64,000 nucleotides of DNA from Phytohabitans maris (GTDB lineage Bacteria > Actinomycetota > Actinomycetes > Mycobacteriales > Micromonosporaceae), in contig NZ_JAVHUY010000040.1 of NCBI RefSeq assembly GCF_031085175.1, forward strand, positions 1 to 64,000, given 5' to 3'. Below, piece by piece: positions 22,736 to 31,100 of the stretch. The position numbers and the translations under genes are program-made. The number at the start of each line of letters is the position of its first letter. The first letter of the stretch is position 1. Below the pieces are notes generated by a model. That model worked only from the letters and a program-made list of their open reading frames with translations, had not been told where the DNA came from and made no database searches.

Positions 22736-22816
22736 GGCCGTCCTCGCTTCGCTGCGGGCGGCCACGGGACTCCCGAGCCGACTGTGCCCGATGGTTCCCT
22801 CGCTACGCTCGGTCAC
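22733..22816. repeat. Dispersed junction repeat, copy 2, between egtA and egtB
   Basis: On the minus strand it opens GTGACCGAGCGTAGCGAGGG and closes GGCCGCCCGCAGCGAAGCGA-GGACGGCCGTG. The closing 30 bases match copy 1 (13408-13489) at 29 positions. It occupies the entire egtA-egtB junction and supplies the egtB GTG. Confidence 0.75.
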
Positions 22817-22817
22817 T

Positions 22818-24059
22818 TCAGAGCCTCCACTTCGCTGCTTCCTGGAGCCGGTCGTCCACCGCGCCGGCCTGCGCGGCGGTGAGGTCGGTGTCGGCGAGCG
22901 CCCGCCGGGCCAGCTCCACGACCCGCGGCGCGACCGCGCCGACCACCGGGTCCGCGAGCCCGTCGCGCGCCGCCGCCACCCATCGGTCCGCGGCGGGCAG
23001 CGCCCGCGCGGACACCTCGTCCACCGTCTCCTCACGAGCGAAAAGCGCAGCGAGTACGGCGACCGGGGTGAACCAGTCGCCGGACGGCTGGGCGTCCAGG
23101 TACCGGACCTCGAGGTAGCCCCGGGCCCGGACCGGCGTGAAGAGCGTGGAGAGGTGGTAGTCGAGATCGTCGTAGGTGGGCGGCCGGACCGGCCCGCCCG
23201 GTTCGCCGGCGATCCAGCCGGCGAACGTCACCGGCCCCGGCGGGTCGCGCACCTCGGCGCCCTCCCGGACGAAGAGCAGCGGGGTGTCGAGGATGCGCCC
23301 GGGCCACGAGCCCGCCTCCCCGTCACCGGGCGGCGGGGGATGGGTGCGGCTCGGGTCGGTCGCGAACCAGGTGCGCACCCGGCTCGACGCCCACCCGGTG
23401 TCCCGCCCGGCCTGGCGGGGCGAGTTGGCGAACAGGGCCACCAGCACCGGGCCGAGCCGGTGCAGCGCGGTCCAGCGGGCGGCGACCCGGTCTGGGGTAC
23501 CCGCGTCGAGGCAGACCTGGAGCCCGGCGGACCCGGACATCCAGGCCCGGCCGTGCGGCCCGATGCGGTCGAAGGCGCGCTCCATGGCCTGGTAGCGCGG
23601 GGTGTGCAGCACCCGCCGCGCCGGCCGGTGCGGGTCGCACCCGCGGTCGCCGAGGCACAGGCCGGCGCCGGCCAGGCGGGCCGCGAGGTAGTCGATGTCG
23701 GCCGCCGTGCCGGCGTGCAGTCGGGAAAGGGAGGACTCGGGCGGGGTGGAGATCTCCACCTGGCCACCCGGCTCGACGGTGACGGTGCCGCCGCGCGGCA
23801 ACGCCAGGTGCGGGCTCCGCGCCCGCAGGGTGGGCGGCGCGTGGTCACCGAGGGCCGCGGCGAGCGCGGCCGGGTCGAGGGGACGGGACGGATCTTCGGT
23901 GTGGTGAACGGTCCATTCGAGCTCGATGCCGACACGGCTGGGTGGCCCGGTCTTGAAACAGACCCGCCCGACGTACCCTTCAGCGCCGGACCGGTCTGTG
24001 ACCACACTCCCCCGTGAGCTCGCCGTTACCGATTCGAAATGTGGCACGGTCGCGACCAT
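22818..24059 (-). CDS. egtA: Glutamate--cysteine ligase EgtA
   Basis: ATP-dependent ligase (about 413 residues) that makes gamma-glutamylcysteine for ergothioneine. Family signs are ICFKTGPP-like VCFKTGPPSRVGIELEW, VEPGGQVEISTPP, WMSGSAGLQVCLDAG and a late YLEVRYLDAQPSGDW. Start ATG 24059 gives ~40 residues before the conserved core, usual for the family; ATG 24077 and a GTG close to 23998 are alternatives and none has a strong ribosome site. First enzyme gene of the egtABCDE operon, preceded by a small membrane protein gene. Confidence 0.92.
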   Translation of the reverse strand: MVATVPHFESVTASSRGSVVTDRSGAEGYVGRVCFKTGPPSRVGIELEWTVHHTEDPSRPLDPAALAAALGDHAPPTLRARSPHLALPRGGTVTVEPGGQVEISTPPESSLSRLHAGTAADIDYLAARLAGAGLCLGDRGCDPHRPARRVLHTPRYQAMERAFDRIGPHGRAWMSGSAGLQVCLDAGTPDRVAARWTALHRLGPVLVALFANSPRQAGRDTGWASSRVRTWFATDPSRTHPPPPGDGEAGSWPGRILDTPLLFVREGAEVRDPPGPVTFAGWIAGEPGGPVRPPTYDDLDYHLSTLFTPVRARGYLEVRYLDAQPSGDWFTPVAVLAALFAREETVDEVSARALPAADRWVAAARDGLADPVVGAVAPRVVELARRALADTDLTAAQAGAVDDRLQEAAKWRL

Positions 24060-24122
24060 ACCCCGGCCGTATGACATCCGCTCCGCGTTGGAACGTTCCC
24101 CGAGGTCGCCGCGGGAGCCGGC

Positions 24123-24353
24123 TCAGCGGATGCCGTGCCGCCCGCGATGGGTGGGCTCGAGGCAGGGCCAGTCGCCGCCGTCGTCACCGCGGACCCGCCC
24201 CGAGCCGCCGCACCGCGGGCAGGATCCCGGTGCCGCCTCGGGTCGCCCGCGCAGGGCGCGGACGGTGAGGGAAGCCGTGACGAAAAGGATCACGAGCACC
24301 ACGAGGACCAGGCCGAGACTTCTCCGGCCCTCGACGTACAGCCACGAAAACAC
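24123..24353 (-). CDS. Small membrane-anchored zinc-ribbon protein heading the egt operon
   Basis: A 76-residue protein starting at GTG 24353 (FSWLYVEGRRS). Residues ~12-30 form one transmembrane helix (LGLVLVVLVILFVTASL). The C-terminal half has CPRCGGSGRV followed by WPC, a partial DnaJ-type zinc ribbon (three cysteines plus downstream His). CAGGGG precedes the start by 5 bases, and a TTGACA promoter lies 57 bases upstream. It reads into egtA 63 bases later, so it is probably cotranscribed. Function unknown; a redox or zinc-sensing link to ergothioneine is speculation. Confidence 0.65.
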   Translation of the reverse strand: MFSWLYVEGRRSLGLVLVVLVILFVTASLTVRALRGRPEAAPGSCPRCGGSGRVRGDDGGDWPCLEPTHRGRHGIR

Positions 24354-24386
24354 CGGCGCCCCTGGATTGATCGCGATATGGGAGGG

Positions 24387-24415
24387 AGCATTTCTCCGGC
24401 AGGTCGTTCTGTCAA
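24387..24415 (-). promoter_or_regulatory. Sigma70-type promoter for the zinc-ribbon/egt operon
   Basis: Minus-strand TTGACA (24415-24410), 17-base spacer, AATGCT (24392-24387). The -35 is a perfect consensus. Transcription would begin near 24380 and read the small zinc-ribbon gene and then egtA-E. The remaining spacer up to ATG 24468 must hold the promoter for the divergent S-4TM gene, for which I see no clear -10/-35 pair. Confidence 0.6.
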
Positions 24416-24467
24416 GTACAAAGGCAAGTCTGGACATGCGGGCGGCGATGGACGACAGTGTGCGCTC

Positions 24468-25394
24468 ATGGAGAGCACGGTCGCGCCGGCACCGCTTTCC
24501 CACCGCCAGAACACGCGGGAGATGGCGCATTTGCTGAAGGCGATGTCGGCGGCCCACCGGCGGGCCCGGCGATTCGACGCTTCGTATCTTTCGGTGTCGA
24601 TTCTGGTGGCGCTCTCCGGGCTGGTCGCGACATTCGTCGACGTACTCGCCGTCCCGGTCTCCGTCGTCGGCGGCTTGTGGGCGGTCGCCTGCGGCGCCGG
24701 CATCACCGCGTGGACCCGCCGCGAGGTCCAGCGGGCCGCGACGATCCAGGAGATGTTCGACGTGCGCCTGTTCGAGCTGCCGTGGAACACGGTCGCGGCC
24801 GGCGACCCGATCGGCGCCGCGGAGGTCAACTGGCTGGCGAAGCGGTACCGCGGCGGCGGCTCGGCACTGCGCGACTACTACGACGTGCCGACCCTGCCCC
24901 GCCCGTACGACGTCATCGCCTGCCAGATGCTCAACCTGGCGTGGGGCGCCCGGATCCGCCGCCGGTACGCCCGCACGCTGCTCGCGGGTGTCTTCGGCTG
25001 GTCGGCCGCGGGAGTGGTGGTCGGCGCGTTCGCCGGCCTGACGGTGACCGAGACGGTCCTGTGGTGGTACGTCCCGTCGCTCGGCGTCGCGCTCGTGGCC
25101 TGGGAGGCGTTCCGCGCCCAGCGCGACGTGGCGGCCGGGCGGGAGAGGGTGCTCGACCTCGTCTGGGCGGAGGTCCGGGCGAGCGCGCCGGGGCGGGAGG
25201 CGGGTCTGCTGGAGATGGCCCGCCGGGTCCAGGACGCGATCCTCCAGACCCGGACGCGGGACATCCGGGTGCCGAACTGGTTCTTCACCCGCTTCGCCAA
25301 GGCCGACCGGGCGGACTTCCGGTCGGTGACCGCGGAGCTGGCGGCGGTGGTGCGGGGCCGGGCGGCCGGGGGAGGCCCCGATGCCGGAGGATGA
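24468..25394 (+). CDS. S-4TM family putative pore-forming effector
   Basis: A 308-residue membrane protein. Two helical hairpins are visible: about residues 40-82 (YLSVSILVALSGLVATFVDVL and VVGGLWAVACGAGI) and 163-210 (LLAGVFGWSAAGVVVGAFAG, VLWWYVPSLGVALVAWEAF). Between them is the S-4TM signature: EMFDVRLFELPWN, LRDYYDVP and the YDVIACQMLNLAWGARIRRRYA segment (CQ..N..W...R). This family was predicted by Burroughs and co-workers as SMODS-associated 4TM effectors of nucleotide-signalling conflict systems, thought to permeabilise the membrane. Here no CD-NTase is adjacent; instead the stop overlaps by 14 bases the start of a kinase-like/TPR gene. Confidence 0.82.
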   Translation: MESTVAPAPLSHRQNTREMAHLLKAMSAAHRRARRFDASYLSVSILVALSGLVATFVDVLAVPVSVVGGLWAVACGAGITAWTRREVQRAATIQEMFDVRLFELPWNTVAAGDPIGAAEVNWLAKRYRGGGSALRDYYDVPTLPRPYDVIACQMLNLAWGARIRRRYARTLLAGVFGWSAAGVVVGAFAGLTVTETVLWWYVPSLGVALVAWEAFRAQRDVAAGRERVLDLVWAEVRASAPGREAGLLEMARRVQDAILQTRTRDIRVPNWFFTRFAKADRADFRSVTAELAAVVRGRAAGGGPDAGG

Positions 25395-27018
25395 CCCGCT
25401 CACCGCGTACCTGCGGAGCCCGGAGATCGCCCGCGAGCTGCTGGCGTGCGGGCGCCGGCGAGGCTGGCACCCGCGCGTCCCGGCCCTGCCCTGGCGGGCC
25501 ACCGACGGGTACACCGGCGCCGTCCTCGTGACCGTGGCGCTGGAAGGCGATCGTGGCGCGGAGAAGGTGATCCTGAAGGTGACGCCGGGCGGCTCGGCGG
25601 AGCCGGCGGGTTACGCGGCGGCCGAGACGGACTGCCCGCCCGACTTCCGCCCGCACCTGGTGCTCGCCGCGATGCCGGCTTGGCCGATGGCGTCCGGCGG
25701 TGTGCTCACGTTCCAGAAGCTCGCGGCGGACGACGTCACCGGCTGCCGCTCGATGGCCGAGCTGCCGTCCGGTGCGGTCGCGGGCGCGTGCGCGCTGGTC
25801 GCCGGCCGCCTCCTGCGGACGTGGAACCCCGAGCCGGCCATCGACAGCACCTCGATCGGCGACGTGCTGCGCGACCAGATGGGGTACGGGCTCGCCGCCG
25901 GCGGTTCGATCCGGGCATGGGCACGCGAGGCCGGCCTGCTGGAGCCGGAGACGCCCTGGGTGACGCTGCGCGACGACGGGGCCGTGTGCCCCAACCCGCT
26001 GCTGCTCGCGCGGCGCGGGTCGCCGCTGGACGGCCGGCCGGTGGACGTCCTCGTCGGGCGCTGCCACGGCGACCTGCACTTCCTCAACGTCCTGCTGCCG
26101 CTGGCCCCGGGCGGGCCGCTCCGCCCCGACGGCTTCCAGCTGATCGACCTCGGCGGATACTCGCCGGCCCGACCGGTCACCACCGACCCGGTGTTCCTCA
26201 TGCTCTCCGCGATCGCCCGCGGCCTGCACCGGCTCGCTCCCGCGCAGCGGCAGGCGCTCCTCGACCACCTCGTTGCGCCATCCGGCGGGCGACGGGACGG
26301 ATACCTCGGCGACGTGGTGGACGGGGTCGTCGCGGCGGTCCGGGAGACGGTCGCGGGCGGGCGGCGCGGCTGGAGCGAGGAGCTGCGGTTTCAGCTCCGC
26401 CTCTCGCTCATCGGGGTCGCGGTCCTCTTTACCAGCTTCTCCGATCTCGGGCCGCAGGTGCGCTGGTGGTTCTTCCGCCTCGCCGCCCGCCTCGCCCGTG
26501 GCGTCTTCGCCGAGCTGGGCGTACCGGTGCCGGACCGGGCACCACCGACACCCAACCCCTTTCACGACCCCACGCCGAGCGGCGGCGGCGCACTCGTCGC
26601 GTCCCGGCGCCCCGCCCGCCCGGCCGTCGACCGCGCGGTGGCCCGGGCCTGGCGTGCCGCCTTCACCGACCCGGTCGCGGCCCGCGCCCACCTCGACGCG
26701 GCGTACGCCGAGCTCGCCGGCGCGGGGAAGGCGGGGGCGGCGCCCGGCGAGGTCTGCACCCGCCTGCGTGACCTGGTCGAGGACGCCACCCAGATCCTCG
26801 GCGGCGACGACCCCGGCACGCTCCGGCTGCGGCACGAGCTCGCCCGCTGGACGCACCTGGACGGCGACGCGGCCACCGCGCTGCGGACCTACCGCGAGGT
26901 GGCGGCGCTGCGCGACCGCGTGCTCGGGCCCTGCCATCCGGACACCCTGGCCAGCGCCCGGTGTGCCCGGTGGCCGCCGCTGCTGGACGACGCCGCCCAC
27001 CAGCGGTACGGCGGCTAG
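25381..27018 (+). CDS. Kinase-like (APH/choline-kinase fold) protein with TPR tail
   Basis: A 545-residue protein. The N-lobe lysine is probably in VILKVTP. The catalytic loop is CHGDLHFLN with Asp231 and Asn236, and LIDLGG (Asp256) replaces the DFG motif, so phosphotransfer is plausible. Residues ~430-540 are TPR-like (LRDLVEDATQILGGDDPGTLRLRHELARW, LRTYREVAALRDRVLGPCHPDTLASARC; the HPDTLA element is typical of NB-ARC/TPR tails). It overlaps the S-4TM gene by 14 bases, so one operon. It may sense a threat and trigger the pore, or keep it silent. Kinase-like modules are reported in NTP-dependent conflict systems, but I cannot place this one in a named family. Confidence 0.7.
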   Translation: MPEDDPLTAYLRSPEIARELLACGRRRGWHPRVPALPWRATDGYTGAVLVTVALEGDRGAEKVILKVTPGGSAEPAGYAAAETDCPPDFRPHLVLAAMPAWPMASGGVLTFQKLAADDVTGCRSMAELPSGAVAGACALVAGRLLRTWNPEPAIDSTSIGDVLRDQMGYGLAAGGSIRAWAREAGLLEPETPWVTLRDDGAVCPNPLLLARRGSPLDGRPVDVLVGRCHGDLHFLNVLLPLAPGGPLRPDGFQLIDLGGYSPARPVTTDPVFLMLSAIARGLHRLAPAQRQALLDHLVAPSGGRRDGYLGDVVDGVVAAVRETVAGGRRGWSEELRFQLRLSLIGVAVLFTSFSDLGPQVRWWFFRLAARLARGVFAELGVPVPDRAPPTPNPFHDPTPSGGGALVASRRPARPAVDRAVARAWRAAFTDPVAARAHLDAAYAELAGAGKAGAAPGEVCTRLRDLVEDATQILGGDDPGTLRLRHELARWTHLDGDAATALRTYREVAALRDRVLGPCHPDTLASARCARWPPLLDDAAHQRYGG

Positions 27019-27947
27019 GGCGGCGGCTCCCCGGCGCCGCTGAGTGTCTGCTCGGCCACGTTGACCAGCTCCTCGTACGTGATCACGGTGATCCCGGTCG
27101 CGAACGTGTTGAGCACCCGGATCTCCTCGCGGACGGCCTGCGGCTCGACCCCGGGCACGTGGTCGGGGTGTCCGAGCAGGATCGTGACGAAGGCGCGCCC
27201 ACACTCGAGCTGGAGCTGGTCGCTCAGCGGCCGGCGCCGCTCCTCCAGGAAGCGGACCAGCCCACGCGCCCGGTCGGCCGCCGCCGCGACCAGCGGGGAG
27301 AGCGCGAAGCCGCCACCCTCGACCGCGGTCACCAGGTCGGGCACTGCGGGCGGCCCCACGATCACGACGTGGATCGCGCTGTCGTACCGCACCATCGCGA
27401 TGAGGTCGTCGGTGAGCCCCGGGATGACCTCGTCACTGATCCACGGCTCCAGGTGGCCGCCGAACACCCACCACTCCCGTCGCAGCAGCCGGCACAGCGC
27501 CGCCACCGCCGCGTCCGGATCGGCGACGGCCAGCTTGAGCTCCTTGAGGCCCTGGTAGCGCCGCATCTGCTGGAGCAGGTGGGTGAGGTGGCCGGTGGCT
27601 TCCAGATCGGCCAGGCGGGGCAGCAGCTGCCGGTTGCGGGTGAACGCGCGGAAGATGCTCTCCAGGGACGCGGTGTCCAGCGAGCTCGAGTCGATCAGCT
27701 CGATCACCGACGGGATCACCGAGTTCTTCGACTCCGCCGCGGTGCGGACCCGCACGGATCCCGTGTTGACCAGCGCCTCGAGGCGGCGGACCTGCTCGGT
27801 CGGCGATCCGAGGTCGTGGCCCGACACGGCGAACGCCGGGCGCCGGCCACGGGTCACCGCCAAACGGGCCGGCGGCAGCGTGGTCGTGGGGACGGAAACG
27901 GTTATCGCGCCGGCCCAAACTGATCTTTCCGAAGGCGAAGGTGGCAC
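27015..27947 (-). CDS. Shedu-like (SduA, DUF4263) protein with degenerate nuclease motif
   Basis: The last ~160 residues follow the actinobacterial Shedu/SduA pattern: WWVFGGHLEPW, DEVIPGL, IHVV..., CGRAFVTILLGHPDHV, and a close ITVITYEELVNVAEQTL. In active members the core strand reads VVELKGP, where E and K are catalytic; here it is VVIVGPP, so both are lost, and the later Gln is also replaced. The protein is therefore probably a non-cleaving binder or regulator. The N-terminal 150 residues are unique. Start GTG 27947 is uncertain. Its TAG stop shares the palindrome CTAG with the TAG stop of the convergent kinase-like gene. Confidence 0.75.
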   Translation of the reverse strand: MPPSPSERSVWAGAITVSVPTTTLPPARLAVTRGRRPAFAVSGHDLGSPTEQVRRLEALVNTGSVRVRTAAESKNSVIPSVIELIDSSSLDTASLESIFRAFTRNRQLLPRLADLEATGHLTHLLQQMRRYQGLKELKLAVADPDAAVAALCRLLRREWWVFGGHLEPWISDEVIPGLTDDLIAMVRYDSAIHVVIVGPPAVPDLVTAVEGGGFALSPLVAAAADRARGLVRFLEERRRPLSDQLQLECGRAFVTILLGHPDHVPGVEPQAVREEIRVLNTFATGITVITYEELVNVAEQTLSGAGEPPP

Positions 27948-28136
27948 GGAAAAGACGGTAACCGGACGGCATAGACGGATTCCTTCATCCGAACGGGTGA
28001 GAGATTGAAAGGATCAACAATCTGAAATGCACAAAGGCGCCGGAAAGGGCGATCGGCGGGGGATGGATGGCGGTTCGGCGCTCGATATTATTCGTTCGCC
28101 CCAAAATCCACGGAACCGTCGTCCGGATGCCTCGGG

Positions 28137-31100
28137 ATGGAGGTGGAAAGGCCGGTGCGGCCAAACGCCACGTCAGCTCCGCGGATCGTCGCGCCAGGGC
28201 CCGACGGGCTGGTGCCGGTCGCCCGCGGCTGCCTGGTCGCCGCCGATCTCGTCCTCACCCGGGCCGTCCCGGCGCCCGACGGGGAGGGCTACCGCGTCGC
28301 GTGCGGGTCGGACACGTACGGTTGCCGCCTCCTGACCCAGCACCGCGACGACGTCAGGGGCGTGGAGGCCGCCCTCTTCGAGATCGACGATCCGGCCTGG
28401 GCGCCGTCCCGGGACTACGTGCCGCCGCGCTGGGGCGCCTTCACGGGGAGCCTGCACTGGACCGCGGCCGCGATTCTCGACGGCGAGGCCGAGCATCCGG
28501 TCGAGATCAGCCCGCTTTCCTGGCGCCGCCCGGCGCGCTGGGACCTGCGGCACGCACCCCTGCCGGCGACCACCGGCGGTGAGCCGTCGGGCGCCCCGGT
28601 GTTCGCCGGCGACCTGCTGACCGGCGTCGCCATCCGGGAGGCGGGCGACCAGTGGACCGCCGTACCGGTCGCGGCGCTGGTCGACGTCCGCGCGCTGCGC
28701 CAGCCCATCGAGGAGCGGCTCGGCCGTCCCGTGCACCTGGAGCCGGTCGAGCTCGCCGGCCTCCTCGCACCCTGGACGCCGCTCACCGCCCCGCGCGTCG
28801 CCGCCGACCTGCTCGACCCGCGCCGGGCGGTCACCCCGTTCACCGGGTACGCGGACGTCCTCGACCAGCTGCTGGCCTGGTGCGACGGCGGGCCCGCGCT
28901 GGCTGGGCTGCTCGTCGCCGGGGCTCCCGGGCACGGCAAGACCCGGCTCGCCCGGGAGGCCGCGGCCCGCCTCCACGCGCGCGGCTGGCTGGTCGGCGAC
29001 GTCGCCGCGACCACGCTGGCCGACTCGTGGCTGCGACACCTCGCCGCCGCGGACCGACCGGTGCTGCTCGCCTTCGACGGGGCGGGGGGCCTCGACACCG
29101 CCGGGGCCGTCGCCGCCCATCTGTCCAGCCAGCCGCCGCGGCATCCGGTCCGGCTGCTCGTGACCGCGCCCGGCGACGCCGCCGGCTGGGTGGCGTGGCG
29201 GGAGCGCCCGGGGAGCCCGGGCGCGCTGGCCTTCGCCGAGGCACCGCTGGTGGTGCCGGGGTTCCCATCCGGAGCCGGCTTGGCGCCGGCGGCCGCCCGC
29301 CGCTGGAGCCTCGCTCTGGCCGCCGGTCTCGAAGGGCTCGTCGAGCCGGCCGACGTCGAGCGGCGACTCAGCGGGCCCGGCGCGGGCCGGCTGCCGGCCT
29401 GGGCCGCGGGCGGCTCTCCGGAGACCGCCGCCGTGGCCGTGCTGGCGACCCTGCTCGCCGACGACCCGCCGGCGAACCTCGCCGCGGCCGAGGAGGTCGT
29501 CCTGGCCGACGCCGTCGACCGCTGGACCAGCGCGTCCGCGCGGCACGGAGAGCGGGTCCGGTCGCTGGCGCTACCGGCGATCGACCTCGCCGCGCTCATC
29601 CGGCCCGCCGACGAGGCCGAGGCGACGAAGATCCTCGCCGGGCTGCCCGGGGCGTCGGGCGTGGCCGAGCTGGCCGACTGGGTCCGGACCACCTGCCCAC
29701 CCGCCGAGCCGGACCAGCGGTACTGGGGCACGCCGCTGCCCGCCCGGCTCCGCGGCCGCCGGCTGGTGGCGGCCTGCGCCGACGCCGGGCTCGTCGCCGC
29801 CGTCCGCCGGCTCGACACCCCGCACACCCCGTTCGCGCTCGCCCGGCTCGCCGAAGCCGCCCCGTACGGCGAGCCGCCCGCCGAACTGCTCCGCGTCCTC
29901 GTCCTCGGCGACCCGGTCGGATGGGGCGCCGCCGCGATCCGGGCGATCCGGGCCACCGCGGCACCGGACCCGCTGGTCGCCGTCCTCCGCGAGCTCGGCC
30001 GTGCCGACCTGGCGGCCGAGGCGCGCGTGGCGCTCGCCGACGCCCTGCCGACCCCGGCGGGCGCGCTCGCCGAGGTGGAGGTGCCGCTGCGCGAGCAACT
30101 GGTCGCCGGGTACCGGCGCTCCGTCGAGGGCGGCCAGCGGCAGGCGCGGTCGCTGCTCGCGACGGAGTTGCTCGCGCTGTCCCGCGCGCTGGCCGAGGCC
30201 GGCCGGGCCGGCGACGCGCTGGCGACCGCCCGCGAGGCCGTCGACCGGCATCGCGAGCAGCGCGAGGTCGCCCCCGCTCCGGGCGTACTGCGGGGGCTGC
30301 GCACAGCCCTGCGCACGCTCGCCATCCGCCACCTGGCGCTGGACCAGGACGGCCCGGCGGCCGAAGCGGCACGGGAGGCGGTCGAGCTGTGCCGGGAGGC
30401 CGAGTCCGCCGACCGCGAGGTCGCGACCTGGCTCGCAGCCGACCTGGAGTTCCTGGGAGCGATGCGGCTCGATGGCGGCGAGCCGGAGGCCGCGGCCGAG
30501 GCGTACGACGAGGCGGTGCGCGCCCACCGCCGGGCCGCCGCCGAGGGGCGAGCGACACCGGGCGACGGGCTCGGCGTCGTCCTGTGTGGACTGTCCGACG
30601 CGCTCGCCGCGTGCGGGCGGACCGGCCCGGCCGCGGGTGCCATGGCCGAGGCCGTGGTGGCGTACGAGAGGCTGGCCGCTACCGATCCGCAGACGTACCA
30701 GCCGACCCTCGCGGTGGCGCTGGAGGTGCTGGCCGGGCGGCTCGCCGCGGCTGGACGCACCGACGAGGCGGTCCAGGCCGCGGAGCGCGCCGTTCGTGTC
30801 CACCGGCGCCTCGGCGAGCAGGCCCGGGACGAGCGGTCGACCGACCACGCGGAGGCGCTGCGCCGGCTCTCCGACCTGTACGCCGTGGCGGAACGCGCCG
30901 ACGACGCCCTGTCCGCCGCGCACGAGAGCGTCGAGCGGCACCGCACCGCCGCCGCGGAGCACATGGTCTCGGCCGGTCTCTGCGCCGCCCTGCACACGCT
31001 CGCCCGGCGGTACGACGAAATGGACCAGACCGACTACGCGGCCGACGCCGCGGTCGAGGCCGCCAACGGGTACCGCCGGCTGGTCGAGCGTGGCCAGGAG

